A stretch of 25,218 bases of DNA from an uncultured Oscillospiraceae bacterium (GCA_937915075.1 CALDMA010000324.1:1-25218), one strand, 5' to 3'; shown: positions 1-7,252, counted from the stretch's first letter. Notes: generated by a model from the letters alone, not told the origin. Program-made: numbers and translations.

Positions 1-46
1 TCCCCCTATAGAAGACTTTTCTAATTCTTTGTCTTCTACAGGGGGA
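1..46 (-). terminator. Long hairpin downstream of the AraC-type gene, probable terminator cut by the window edge
   Basis: Positions 1-16 and 31-46 form an inverted repeat of 16 bases with a single imperfect pair. Read as minus-strand RNA that pair is a G-U wobble, so all 16 positions pair; on the plus strand it would be an A-C mismatch. This favours minus-strand transcription, that is, the 3' end of the AraC-type gene whose stop lies 25 bases upstream. The loop is 14 bases and A-rich on that strand. The U-tract that would prove an intrinsic terminator would lie beyond the window edge. Confidence 0.55.
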
Positions 47-70
47 GCATATCAGGCAGACGGAGCGTTT

Positions 71-1036
71 TCACTTGTCGAGCCGCTTCACCGGGCGGAC
101 GTACTTGAAATACTGCCCGGGATTGAAGTAAAAGTAGGTGACGCGCCCGGGCGTCTGCGTGTCGAGGGCGCAGCCCTCGGCGGCGTAGTCGAATTCCCGC
201 ATTGCCGTCTCGACCTTCTCCTCCACCGTGCGGCACTCCTGCTCGTAGTCGAACGGGCCGTGCTCAAAGACAAGGTATTCCCCCTCGGGAATGTCCGTGA
301 GGAGCATCTGCGCGGGCACCTCGCCGCGGTAGTCGGCGGGAAGCCGCGCGCCGTAGCACTCCGTGCGCAGGTAGCCCCAGTCGCACAGCCGGCCCGTCGC
401 GTCGTTGAGGTAGCCCATGACCTGCCCCGCGTACTCCCCGCCGTCATCGTCGAGCTTGCCCTGAATGCTCTCGAGCAGGCCGCAGATCGTTTCGCAGTCC
501 TGCCCCGGAATGAGCGCCTGCTTCTGCCAGAAGTCCCAGTAGCCGTTGCTCTCGCGGTTTTCGATGTGCAGGAACTTGTGTGCGGGGATCGTCACGAAAT
601 AAGTTTTGACGCCGTCCTTTGATGTTGCCATACCAATTTCTCCTAAACCAAGAAAGTAGCGGTCAAACGGGTGGATCTTGGTGCGCAGGACCACGGGCTT
701 CGGCGCGGCGCGGTACGCACTGGGCGTGACGCCGTAGGCGTCCTTAAAGGCGCGTGTGAACGCCTCGTGCGAGGAAAAGCCGTAGTCGAGCGCGATGTCG
801 AGGAGGCTGCGCTCGCTGTCGCGCACCTCGCGCAGGGCGAACGCCAGCCGTCGCCGGCGCAGATAGTCGCGCAGCTGCATCCCGGAGATCTCGCGGAACT
901 TCCGCGTGGTGTAATACTCCGAGTAGCCCAGCGTGCGCGAAAGCGAACGCAGCGTGAGCGCTGCGTCGTCGTGGCTGCGGATGCAGCCGTCGATCTCATC
1001 GACGATCTGCTGGATCTGTCTGCGCCATTCATACAT
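71..1036 (-). CDS. AraC-family transcriptional regulator with GyrI-like effector-binding domain
   Basis: A 321-residue predicted transcription factor. Residues about 8-110 form an AraC-type DNA-binding domain with two helix-turn-helix units: the first around residues 27-52, the second around 77-110, ending in the family signature GVTPSAYR. Residues about 140-321 resemble the GyrI-like/AraC effector-binding fold (VTIPAHKFLHIENRES, then IPEGEYLVFEHG), which binds small hydrophobic or cationic ligands in relatives. The DNA-binding domain is N-terminal, as in the Rob/SoxS-like group of such fusions and unlike classic AraC. The start ATG at 1036 follows a GGGGTG element about 7 bases upstream. The gene is last in a run of minus-strand genes and has its own -10-like TATACT upstream. 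The ligand and targets cannot be told from sequence; neighbours give no clear partner such as an efflux pump. Confidence 0.88.
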   Translation of the reverse strand: MYEWRRQIQQIVDEIDGCIRSHDDAALTLRSLSRTLGYSEYYTTRKFREISGMQLRDYLRRRRLAFALREVRDSERSLLDIALDYGFSSHEAFTRAFKDAYGVTPSAYRAAPKPVVLRTKIHPFDRYFLGLGEIGMATSKDGVKTYFVTIPAHKFLHIENRESNGYWDFWQKQALIPGQDCETICGLLESIQGKLDDDGGEYAGQVMGYLNDATGRLCDWGYLRTECYGARLPADYRGEVPAQMLLTDIPEGEYLVFEHGPFDYEQECRTVEEKVETAMREFDYAAEGCALDTQTPGRVTYFYFNPGQYFKYVRPVKRLDK

Positions 1037-1070
1037 CCTTGTTCACCCCGTTCCGAACCGCTCTGCACGC

Positions 1071-1097
1071 AGTATACCGCGCCGAAGCGCTCGGCGC
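1071..1097 (-). promoter_or_regulatory. GC-rich dyad next to a TATACT box between trmH-like gene and araC-type gene
   Basis: A perfect 7-bp inverted repeat (GCGCCGA, 5-base spacer, TCGGCGC) covers 1079-1097. On the minus strand a TATACT box (1071-1076) begins two bases after it. No good -35 is seen at 16-18 bp. The dyad could be an operator in the promoter spacer of the AraC-type gene, possibly for autoregulation, or a 3'-end hairpin for the methyltransferase transcript. It has no U-tract, so an operator is somewhat more likely. Confidence 0.35.
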
Positions 1098-1115
1098 TTG
1101 ATTTGACTTGCAAAG

Positions 1116-1949
1116 TTAGCCTTCTGTCTCGGAAAGCCCCGCGAGCAGCGCGAGCTGGTAGAACGCCACCGCGCTCGCCGCGGCGACGTTCAGCGAGTCC
1201 ACACCGTGCGTCATCGGGATGCGCACCGTGCAGTCGCACGCGGCGATGGTCGACTCCGCGAGGCCGTCGCCCTCCGTGCCGAGCACGACGGCGAGACGAT
1301 CCGTCCTTTTGAGCTGCGGGGCATAGATGGGCAGCGAAGCATCGCACAGCGCCATCGCCGCCGTCGTGAAGCCGAGGGCGCGGAGCGTCTGCGGCCAGCC
1401 CTCCCGCGGCAGATAGGTCCACGGCACCTGAAAGACCGTGCCCATGCTCACACGGATGGCGCGGCGGTAGAGCGGGTCGCTGCACGCCTGCGTCAGCAGC
1501 ACGGTGTCGATGCCGAGCGCTGCCGCAGAACGGAAGATCGCGCCCACATTCGTGGGGTTCATCACGTCCTCCAGCACGGCGACGCGCTTCGCGCCCGCGC
1601 AGACCGCCTCGACCGCCGGCAGCGGCTGTCGGCGCATGGCGCAGAGCATCCCGCGCGTGAGCGGGAAGCCGGTGAGCTGCTTGAGAACGTCCAGCGGCGC
1701 GGTATAGACAGGCGCCTGCTCGCAGCGCGCGAGAATGTCCCGCGCCTGCGTTTCGACGTGGCGCGGCTCCATCAGGAACGAAACGGGCGCATAGCCCGCG
1801 TTCAGCGCCCGCTCGATGACCTTGGGGCTTTCCGCGATGAAAAGCCCCTGCGACAGGTCCTCGCGGTTCACGAGCTGATTTTCGGTCAGGCGTGCGTAAA
1901 CGTCCAGCGCGGGATCAGCAAAATCGGTGATGGGGAAAAGCTTCGGCAT
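1116..1949 (-). CDS. TrmH/SpoU-family RNA 2'-O-methyltransferase
   Basis: A predicted SAM-dependent SPOUT-class methyltransferase acting on the ribose 2'-OH of tRNA or rRNA. With the chosen start it has 277 residues. An N-terminal substrate-binding part (about 1-115) precedes the SpoU catalytic knot: motif 1 NPTNVGAIFRSA (131-142), motif 2 VVLGTEGDGL (221-230), motif 3 IPMTHGVDSLNVAAA (244-258). An upstream in-frame ATG at 1973 gives eight extra residues, but it sits directly on the tail of a terminator hairpin (1980-2003). The ATG at 1949, preceded by GAAAGGCGG, is preferred. The target nucleotide cannot be assigned; the family includes TrmH, RlmB and TsnR-like enzymes. It lies between ylbJ and the AraC-type gene, with no evident functional link. 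Confidence 0.9.
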   Translation of the reverse strand: MPKLFPITDFADPALDVYARLTENQLVNREDLSQGLFIAESPKVIERALNAGYAPVSFLMEPRHVETQARDILARCEQAPVYTAPLDVLKQLTGFPLTRGMLCAMRRQPLPAVEAVCAGAKRVAVLEDVMNPTNVGAIFRSAAALGIDTVLLTQACSDPLYRRAIRVSMGTVFQVPWTYLPREGWPQTLRALGFTTAAMALCDASLPIYAPQLKRTDRLAVVLGTEGDGLAESTIAACDCTVRIPMTHGVDSLNVAAASAVAFYQLALLAGLSETEG

Positions 1950-1969
1950 GGCGGCGGTCCGCCTTTCTT

Positions 1970-2003
1970 TCATAAAGTAAAGGGTGCGGCGAAGGCCGCA
2001 CCC
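1970..2003 (-). terminator. Intrinsic terminator after ylbJ
   Basis: A perfect 10-bp stem (AGGGTGCGGC / GCCGCACCCT, 1980-2003) with a 4-base loop is followed on the minus strand by the T-rich run TTACTTTAT. It lies 37 bases after the ylbJ stop and directly before the methyltransferase gene. It probably ends the ylbJ transcript. Confidence 0.75.
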
Positions 2004-2040
2004 TCAGTATAGCCCCTCCCGCGCCGCGGCGCAAGACCTT

Positions 2041-2970
2041 TCAGAAAAGCCGCGGCGCCGCGAGCAGCGCGAGCGGGATGCCGGCGAGCGCCTGCACCGC
2101 CTTCCCGGGTGCACACCGCCGCGCGGACAGGGCGCTCCCCGCGAGCATCGTGCGGGTCTGCGCCTGCACGCTCAGCCCGCCCCAATTCATCATAGCGGCG
2201 CAGAGCACAAAGCCCGCGCGCGTGGCGGGCAGGGCGTTCACGCCGTTCGTCATCTCCACAAAGCCGGACAGCGCCGCGCGCGGCAGCGGCGGCAGCGCGG
2301 CGAGCGCGGGCACGAGCGACAGGAGCCGCAGCAGCACCATGAAAAAGATCACAAAGGCGCTGACGCTCCCGACCGCCGCGAACGAGCCCTGCACCGCCGC
2401 GGGGAGCGCCGCGGCGAGGTCGAACGGCGCGCGCTGCCGCGGAACGGCTTTCCGGCGCGGCAGACCGAGGTCGCGCCGCAGCAGGACTCCGGTCACAAGC
2501 GCCGCGCCGACGTGGATGAGGTAGAGATATGCTCCCGCCCGCACGCTGCCGAAAACCGCCGTGCCGCACACGCCGAGAAAAAAGCCGGGGCCGGAGTTGT
2601 TGCAGAACGCGAGCAGCTGCTCGGCCTCCTCTTGCCCGATCTCACCGCGTCCGAACAGCTCCGCGACCGTCCGCGCACCGACCGGATACCCACCCAGCAG
2701 TCCTAAAATGAGCGCGCTCGCGCCCGCGCCGCTCACGCCGAAGATCGGGTACATAACGCCTGCCATCGCGCGGGAGAGCAGCCGCGGCACGTCGCTCTGC
2801 ACGAGCAGCGACGAGAGCACGAAGAACGGAAAGAGCGACGGCAGCACCGTTTGCAGACACAGCGTCAGCCCGTCCCGCGCCGCCGCCGCGCTCACGTCGG
2901 GGAAAAGGAGCAGCGCCGCGCCGAAAAACACCGAAAAAAGCAGCGCCGCCGCGCTGCGCAGCCTTCCCAC
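2041..2970 (-). CDS. ylbJ: YlbJ-like sporulation integral membrane protein
   Basis: A polytopic membrane protein of 309 residues from the chosen GTG start. Hydrophobic segments cover most of the length. The family signatures are LPSLFPFFVLSSLL (about 43-56), GLLGGYPVGAR (90-100) and the nucleoside-recognition-like motif FCNNSGPGFFLGV (122-134). In Bacillus subtilis YlbJ is made in the mother cell under SigE and contributes to spore resistance and coat or cortex formation; the transported substrate is unknown. The reading frame is open 32 codons further, to 3066, but that stretch crosses a terminator hairpin. The GTG at 2970 has an excellent AGAGGGGG site 7 bases upstream and lies just below a SigE-like promoter, so I start there. 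The gene is monocistronic, with terminators on both sides. Confidence 0.88.
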   Translation of the reverse strand: MGRLRSAAALLFSVFFGAALLLFPDVSAAAARDGLTLCLQTVLPSLFPFFVLSSLLVQSDVPRLLSRAMAGVMYPIFGVSGAGASALILGLLGGYPVGARTVAELFGRGEIGQEEAEQLLAFCNNSGPGFFLGVCGTAVFGSVRAGAYLYLIHVGAALVTGVLLRRDLGLPRRKAVPRQRAPFDLAAALPAAVQGSFAAVGSVSAFVIFFMVLLRLLSLVPALAALPPLPRAALSGFVEMTNGVNALPATRAGFVLCAAMMNWGGLSVQAQTRTMLAGSALSARRCAPGKAVQALAGIPLALLAAPRLF

Positions 2971-2991
2971 AGCCTCGCCCCCTCTCGCAAG

Positions 2992-3018
2992 AGCGTATGA
3001 GCGCCGTGTGAAAATTAT
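2992..3018 (-). promoter_or_regulatory. SigE-like promoter of ylbJ
   Basis: On the minus strand, ATAATT (3013-3018) and CATACGCT (2992-2999) are separated by 13 bases. The -10 matches the CATACAnT-type box known for mother-cell sigma factor SigE of Bacillus, and ylbJ is a SigE gene there. Transcription would start near 2985, giving a leader of about 15 bases that contains the ribosome binding site. Confidence 0.5.
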
Positions 3019-3031
3019 CCGCGCAGCGAAA

Positions 3032-3057
3032 GAGAGCCGGCCAAACGGCCGGCTCTC
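3032..3057 (-). terminator. Hairpin terminator after the aminotransferase/Dabb operon
   Basis: An 11-bp perfect stem (GAGAGCCGGCC / GGCCGGCTCTC) with a 4-base loop starts six bases after the Dabb gene stop. The T-run that follows on the minus strand is short (TTTCGCT), so termination may be incomplete. It separates this operon from ylbJ. Confidence 0.65.
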
Positions 3058-3062
3058 CTGCA

Positions 3063-3344
3063 TCAAATTTCGTAGTCCGCGGCGACGCGGTCGGTGCGGA
3101 TAGATTTGCAGAGGGCGCTTACGGCCTTGTGCCGCGGATCGTCCTTATAGGTCTGCAAATCCTCCATCGACGCAAACTCGGAGACGAGCACGGCGTCGTA
3201 ATTGTCCTTGCCGATGCAGCGCTTCACCTCGCAGCGCCTGAGCTGGGGAATGACCCCGAAAAGCCCGCGCAGTCCGGTGAGGAACTGCTCCTGCTCGCGC
3301 TCCGTTCCCTCGCGGAACTTCCACATCACGATATGGCGGATCAT
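3063..3344 (-). CDS. Dabb (stress-responsive A/B barrel) domain protein
   Basis: A 93-residue single-domain protein of the dimeric alpha+beta barrel superfamily. The opening MIRHIVMWKF and the later YDAVLVSEFASMEDLQTY with DPRHKAV are typical Dabb features. Members include plant stress proteins and some small enzymes, but bacterial members mostly lack a proven reaction. The ATG overlaps the aminotransferase stop by four bases (ATGA), so translation is coupled and the two proteins are probably made together. A longer open frame extends upstream to 3749, but that part is a shadow of the aminotransferase gene. A weak inference is a small-molecule or heme-related role linked to the aminotransferase; sequence alone does not settle it. 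Confidence 0.85.
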   Translation of the reverse strand: MIRHIVMWKFREGTEREQEQFLTGLRGLFGVIPQLRRCEVKRCIGKDNYDAVLVSEFASMEDLQTYKDDPRHKAVSALCKSIRTDRVAADYEI

Positions 3345-4534
3345 TTTGCGTTGTACACCTCGATGGCCTTCTTGAGGATATCCATGGCGCGCTCGATCTT
3401 CTCCGCTTCGAGAACGTAGGCCATACGGACCTCGTTGAGACCCTTGCCGGGCGTCGCGTACATCGGCGCGCCGGGGGCGAACATGACGGTCTCGCCGTTG
3501 TCGTTGAACTCCTCGAGCAGCCAGCGCTGGAAGGTGTCGGCATTGTCCACCGGCAGGGCGGCCATCAGGTAGAATGCGCCCTTCGGGCAGTCGAAGATGA
3601 CGCCGGGGATCTCGTGCAGCTTGCGCACGAGCGTGTCGCGGCGCTTCTTGTACTCGTCGCGCACGGCGGCGAAATACTCGGGGCCGACGGTGTAGAGGTG
3701 CGCGGACGCGACCTGGTCGAGCGTGGCGACGGAAAGACGGGACTGGCAATACTTGAGCGCGTGGCCCAGCAGCTCCTTATTCTTGGTGATGAGGCAGCCG
3801 ATGCGCGCGCCGCAGGCGGAAAAGCGCTTGGAAACGGTGTCGATGACGACGATGTTCTCCGGCGCTTCCTCGGCGAAGGAGCCGAAGGACTGCAGCGGCT
3901 CGCCGCCGTAGACGAACTCGCGGTACGCTTCATCGCCGATGAGGAACAGGTCGTGCTTCTTGGCGAGGTCAACGAGCATCCTCATCTCGTCGTCCGTCAG
4001 CACCACGCCGGTGGGGTTACCGGGGTTCGTGACCATGATGGCGCGGGTGTGCTCATTGATGAGCGGCTCGATCTTCTCGCGCTCGGCGTAGTGATAGCCC
4101 TCCTCGGGGCAGGTCGGGATGGGGGTGATGGACGCGCCGCAGGTGCGCACCATGGTGTTGTAGTTGGGGTAGAACGGCTCGGGAATGAGGATCTCGTCGC
4201 CGTCGTCGAGGATGCACTGGAGCACGATGGAGAGCGCCTCGCTGCCGCCGGTGGTGATGTAGATCTCGCTCTTATCGAAGTGCATATCGAGCTTATCGTA
4301 GTAGCCCTTGATGGCGTCGATCAGCTCGGGGATACCGGGGGAGGGAGCGTATTCGAGCACGGGCTGCTCGAACTTGCGGATGGCTTCAAAAAAGGCGGGA
4401 GGGGTCTGCACGTCGGGCTGGCCGATGTTCAGGTGATAGACCTTGATGCCGCGTGCCTTGGCTGCCACCGCGTAGGGGTGGAACTTACGCATCGGAGACT
4501 GGCCGCATTTTTCGACCTTGCTGGAAAACTTCAT
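3341..4534 (-). CDS. Class I pyridoxal-phosphate aminotransferase (aspartate aminotransferase-like)
   Basis: A 397-residue cytosolic PLP enzyme of fold type I, full length for the family. Visible signatures are GGSEA (96-100) contacting the cofactor phosphate, NPGNPTG (170-176), DEAYREF (201-207) with the Asp that pairs with the pyridine nitrogen, the Schiff-base lysine in SKRFSACGARIG (Lys236), and an Arg near the C terminus in NEVRMAYVLE likely to bind the substrate carboxylate. It most resembles the AspB/AAT-like group, moving amino groups between aspartate, glutamate or related amino acids and 2-oxoglutarate. Exact substrate specificity is not fixed by these motifs. A strong GAGGAGG site precedes the ATG, and a sigma-A promoter lies just upstream. 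It is first in a two-gene operon with the Dabb gene. Confidence 0.9.
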   Translation of the reverse strand: MKFSSKVEKCGQSPMRKFHPYAVAAKARGIKVYHLNIGQPDVQTPPAFFEAIRKFEQPVLEYAPSPGIPELIDAIKGYYDKLDMHFDKSEIYITTGGSEALSIVLQCILDDGDEILIPEPFYPNYNTMVRTCGASITPIPTCPEEGYHYAEREKIEPLINEHTRAIMVTNPGNPTGVVLTDDEMRMLVDLAKKHDLFLIGDEAYREFVYGGEPLQSFGSFAEEAPENIVVIDTVSKRFSACGARIGCLITKNKELLGHALKYCQSRLSVATLDQVASAHLYTVGPEYFAAVRDEYKKRRDTLVRKLHEIPGVIFDCPKGAFYLMAALPVDNADTFQRWLLEEFNDNGETVMFAPGAPMYATPGKGLNEVRMAYVLEAEKIERAMDILKKAIEVYNAK

Positions 4535-4598
4535 GAAAATTCCTCCTCAATTTTTTAGATACGCCTTGATCCCTGGAAAGTATTCATAACCATATGAA

Positions 4599-4627
4599 AT
4601 TATATAATAGAACAAGTAAAAAAACAA
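4599..4627 (-). promoter_or_regulatory. Sigma-A promoter of the aminotransferase operon
   Basis: On the minus strand, TTGTTT (4622-4627) is 17 bp from a consensus TATAAT (4599-4604). Transcription should start near 4592, leaving a leader of about 58 bases before the ATG at 4534. The leader contains the GAGGAGG ribosome binding site and no convincing hairpin. Confidence 0.8.
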
Positions 4628-4659
4628 GTCGGACGAGCGCCAAAAGCACAGGAAAAAAC

Positions 4660-5121
4660 TTAGGTAGAATGACCAACGGAGCATAAAAGTTCCGTTAAGC
4701 CTTGTTCGCTTTCGCCGAAAACGGCGATGCCGTTCGCCTTCAGAAGCTCCGCCGTCACGCCGTCTCCGGCGGCGAGTACGCCGGTGAAGGTGCCGTCGTA
4801 AATTTCGCCGCTGCCGCAGCTCGGACTGCGCTCCTTGAGCACGGCGGCGAGGACGCCCTCGCGCTGCGCGATTGCAAGTGCTTCCGCTGCGCCGCGGCGG
4901 TATTCCGCGGTCACATCATGCCCGTCCTTCCTCACCACGCGCGCGCCGCGCCGCTCGCTCGGCGTGCGCGGCGTGGGCAGTCCCCCGAGCTCCTCGGGGC
5001 AGACGGGGATCAGCTCAAACCGTTCCGCGAGGGCGCACACGACCTCGTTTTTCTTCGACTTGCCGTCATAGCGGCAGGGCGTGCCGAGCAGACACGCGCT
5101 CACAAGCAGCCTCGGCTTCAT
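4660..5121 (-). CDS. DUF523 family protein (YbbK-like)
   Basis: A 153-residue protein of the DUF523 family. It shows the N-terminal SACLLGTPCRYDG with two cysteines (10 and 16), CPEELGGLPTPR (41-52) and KERSPSCG (96-103). The conserved cysteines suggest metal or thiol chemistry, but no reaction is established to my knowledge. The true start is the ATG at 5121, which overlaps the NUDIX stop in an ATGA; a longer frame to 5286 only shadows the NUDIX gene. The last codons carry no extra domain. No clear terminator follows; the aminotransferase promoter begins about 30 bases after the stop. Confidence 0.85.
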   Translation of the reverse strand: MKPRLLVSACLLGTPCRYDGKSKKNEVVCALAERFELIPVCPEELGGLPTPRTPSERRGARVVRKDGHDVTAEYRRGAAEALAIAQREGVLAAVLKERSPSCGSGEIYDGTFTGVLAAGDGVTAELLKANGIAVFGESEQGLTELLCSVGHST

Positions 5122-5615
5122 TTCCCGACCTCCAGCCGCTTCCCGTTGAGCTGAGCGAGCACGAGGGTATCGCCCTCGTACTTGAGCTTGAGTGAGAAAA
5201 ACGGCTCGTCCGTGTCGAGCAGGCGCAGGAAAATTTTGTCGCCCTCCCAGAGCTTGAGCTTCAAAAGCTCGCTCTTTTTGATCCACGCCAGCTCCCCCTC
5301 GTCGCAGTCCCTCGGCGTGCCGGTCCAGCCGTCGGCGGTGAAGAGGTGCATATACTCCGTCTCGTTGCGATCGGAGACAAAGGTCACGAGGCCACGGTAG
5401 CGCCAGCGCGTGAGCGTCAGGCCGGTCTCCTCCTGCGTTTCGCGTTTTGCACAGTCCTCGGGCGACTCGCCGTCTTCAAATTTGCCGCCCACGCCGATCC
5501 ATTTGTCGTGGTTGAGGTCGTTTTCCTTTTTTGTGCGGTGCAGCATCAGATATTCGTCGCCGCGCTCAAGGTAGATGAGCGTCGAGTTGACGGCGCGGAA
5601 GATATTCGTTCCCAT
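5118..5615 (-). CDS. NUDIX hydrolase (8-oxo-dGTP diphosphatase-like)
   Basis: A 165-residue Mg-dependent pyrophosphohydrolase. The NUDIX box fits the G-x5-E-x7-REUxEExGU pattern exactly: Gly44, Glu50, Arg58-Glu59, Glu62-Glu63, Gly65. The N-terminal TLIYLERGDEYLMLHR and the C-terminal tail resemble MutT/YtkD-type 8-oxo-dGTP diphosphatases that clean the nucleotide pool, but the substrate is an inference. The ATG at 5615 has an AAGGAGG site 6 bases upstream and a sigma-A promoter; the longer frame to 5837 runs through that promoter and is rejected. It is followed by the coupled DUF523 gene. Confidence 0.88.
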   Translation of the reverse strand: MGTNIFRAVNSTLIYLERGDEYLMLHRTKKENDLNHDKWIGVGGKFEDGESPEDCAKRETQEETGLTLTRWRYRGLVTFVSDRNETEYMHLFTADGWTGTPRDCDEGELAWIKKSELLKLKLWEGDKIFLRLLDTDEPFFSLKLKYEGDTLVLAQLNGKRLEVGK

Positions 5616-5644
5616 GGCGTGCCTCCTTGCGTTTGCTTGCCCAT

Positions 5645-5673
5645 AGTATAAAAGCGCGGCGGCGAAAATGCAA
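5645..5673 (-). promoter_or_regulatory. Sigma-A promoter of the NUDIX-DUF523 operon
   Basis: On the minus strand, TTGCAT (5668-5673) and TATACT (5645-5650) are spaced by 17 bp. Transcription should start near 5638, about 23 bases before the ATG at 5615. It is back-to-back with the yqfC promoter region. Confidence 0.75.
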
Positions 5674-5707
5674 GCGCCGCGGACAGGCAAGTTTCCGCCC
5701 CCGCGCG

Positions 5708-5715
5708 CATACCCT
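5708..5715 (+). promoter_or_regulatory. SigE-like -10 box upstream of yqfC
   Basis: CATACCCT matches the SigE-type -10 pattern, and yqfC is a SigE gene in Bacillus subtilis. The same CATACnCT box occurs before ylbJ in this window. The -35 (around CAAGTTT, 5688-5694, spacing 13) is weak, so this is an inference. The ribosome binding site AGGGAGGT lies at about 5738-5745. Confidence 0.4.
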
Positions 5716-5751
5716 TGCCTGACAGGGACAAACGCACAGGGAGGTAATGCA

Positions 5752-6030
5752 ATGGATGTGAACGGAAGGGAATATCTGGCCCGCATGGCGGAGCTGTTCG
5801 ACCTGCCCGCCGACGTGGCGGCGGGGCTGAGCCACATGGAGCTGCTCGGCGACCGCCAGCTCCTTCTGGAGGGGCACGAGGGCCTGCTCGCCTACGGCAC
5901 GGAGCTCATCGACGTGAGCGTGGGCGGCGCGGTGCTGCGCGTGACCGGCGAGGGGCTGACGCTCAAAAGCATGACCGAGCGCGAGGTGCGCATCGGCGGA
6001 CGCATCGACGGCGTTGAATTTCTGCGGTAG
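5752..6030 (+). CDS. yqfC: Sporulation protein YqfC
   Basis: A 92-residue protein. The pattern fits YqfC: an N-terminal helical part (GREYLARMAELFDLPADV), then a beta-rich YabP/YqfC-like half with IDVSVGGAVLRVTGEGL and VRIGGRIDGVEFL at the C terminus. Its molecular role is unknown; it is expressed in the mother cell in Bacillus and is almost always paired with yqfD, as here (17 bases between the genes). The ATG at 5752 has an AGGGAGGT site; the frame extends upstream to 5668 but lacks a good start there. It opens the plus-strand run that leads to mutS2. Confidence 0.85.
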   Translation: MDVNGREYLARMAELFDLPADVAAGLSHMELLGDRQLLLEGHEGLLAYGTELIDVSVGGAVLRVTGEGLTLKSMTEREVRIGGRIDGVEFLR

Positions 6031-6047
6031 GGAGGAGGAAGCGGATC

Positions 6048-7244
6048 ATGGATCGTGCGGCCCGACTGCTGCGCGGCACGCTGCGCGTGCGCGTGGAGAG
6101 CGCCTTTCCCGAGCGGGTACTCAACCTCTGCGGCGCGCACGGCATCGCCTTTTCCGACCTCCGGTGGGAGAGCGCGAGCGCGCTGTCCTTCACCGTCCGA
6201 GCCGCCGAGCGAAAAAAACTCGAGCGGCTCCTCGCGCCGCTCGACGCCGCGCTGACCGTCGAGCGCGCGGCGGGCGCGCCCTTTTTCCTGCGCCGCTTCC
6301 GCCGCCGTTATACGCTGCTCGCGGGGCTGGCACTCATGCTCGCGCTGTTCTTTGCCAATTCCTTCTTCATATGGGATTTTGAGGTGAGCGGCAGCGAGAC
6401 CGTTCCGGCGGAAAAGATCCTCCGCGTGCTGGAGCGGCAGGGCCTGCGCCGCGGCAGCTTCGCCTACTCCTTCCGCCCGCAGGATATCTGCAACCGCGCC
6501 CTGCCGGAGCTGCCGGAGCTTGCGTGGCTGACGGTCAACGTCCGCGGCTGCCGCGCCTATATCAGCGTGCGCGACCGCGTGCCCAAGCCGGAGCTGGCGG
6601 ACGACCGCACGCCCGCGAACGTCGTCGCGAAGCGCGACGCCCTCGTCACCGAGGTGCGCGCCTACGACGGCAAGGCGATGGTGAGGAAGGGCAGCACGGT
6701 CGCGGCGGGCCAGCTCCTCATTTCCGGCGCGGTGCAGACCGAGGGCCCCGAGCGCCCGAATGTTGCGAGCCGCCTGCTCGCCGGGCGCGGGCAGGTCTGG
6801 GGCCGGACGTGGTATGAGCTCTCGATCCGGATCCCGCTGCAATACGAGGAAAAGCGGTACGCCGACGCCGAAAAGCACAGCTATGCGCTGCTCATGGGCG
6901 AAAGGCGGGTAAAATTTGGCGCAAAAGGGAGTAGCAATTTGCAGGGCAGTTGTGATAAAATAATACATCAAACAAAATTATCTCTGCCCGGCGGCATGGC
7001 GCTTCCGCTCACCTGGGAGAAAACGACGCTGCGCCCCTACGAAACGCGCACCGTCACAAGGACGCGCGCGGACGCGGAGGAGCTCGGCGCGCGGACGCTT
7101 TCGGCGTATCTTCTTACGAGGATTGACGGCGCCGTGACAACGACGCGCGTCGCCTCGGCGGTGCAGGGGGAGTGGCTGCTCGTCACGCTCTCGGCAGAAT
7201 GTCTGGAGCAGATCGGCGAGACCGTGCCCATTTTAACGGATTGA
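6048..7244 (+). CDS. yqfD: Sporulation protein YqfD
   Basis: A 398-residue membrane-anchored sporulation protein, full length for the family. An N-terminal cytosolic domain (1-85) precedes one transmembrane segment (about 89-108), then a POTRA-like region beginning FEVSGSETVPAEKIL, then a long beta-rich domain with LSLPGGMALPL near 315-325. In Bacillus it is a SigE-dependent mother-cell gene of unknown molecular role. A GGAGGAGGA site precedes the ATG. A stretch of about 85 bases (6908-6992, residues about 287-315) is far richer in A+T and in codons such as ATA, TTA and AGT than the rest, though its protein sequence still fits the family. The neighbour phoH starts 53 bases downstream. Confidence 0.88.
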   Translation: MDRAARLLRGTLRVRVESAFPERVLNLCGAHGIAFSDLRWESASALSFTVRAAERKKLERLLAPLDAALTVERAAGAPFFLRRFRRRYTLLAGLALMLALFFANSFFIWDFEVSGSETVPAEKILRVLERQGLRRGSFAYSFRPQDICNRALPELPELAWLTVNVRGCRAYISVRDRVPKPELADDRTPANVVAKRDALVTEVRAYDGKAMVRKGSTVAAGQLLISGAVQTEGPERPNVASRLLAGRGQVWGRTWYELSIRIPLQYEEKRYADAEKHSYALLMGERRVKFGAKGSSNLQGSCDKIIHQTKLSLPGGMALPLTWEKTTLRPYETRTVTRTRADAEELGARTLSAYLLTRIDGAVTTTRVASAVQGEWLLVTLSAECLEQIGETVPILTD

Positions 7245-7252
7245 ACGCATTT

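Noticed and set aside
2971..3066. 32-residue N-terminal extension of YlbJ
   Set aside because: It crosses a terminator hairpin and the SigE-like promoter; the GTG at 2970 has a good ribosome binding site.
3345..3749. N-terminal extension of the Dabb gene
   Set aside because: The extension translates the aminotransferase gene in another frame; the ATG in the ATGA overlap is the natural start.
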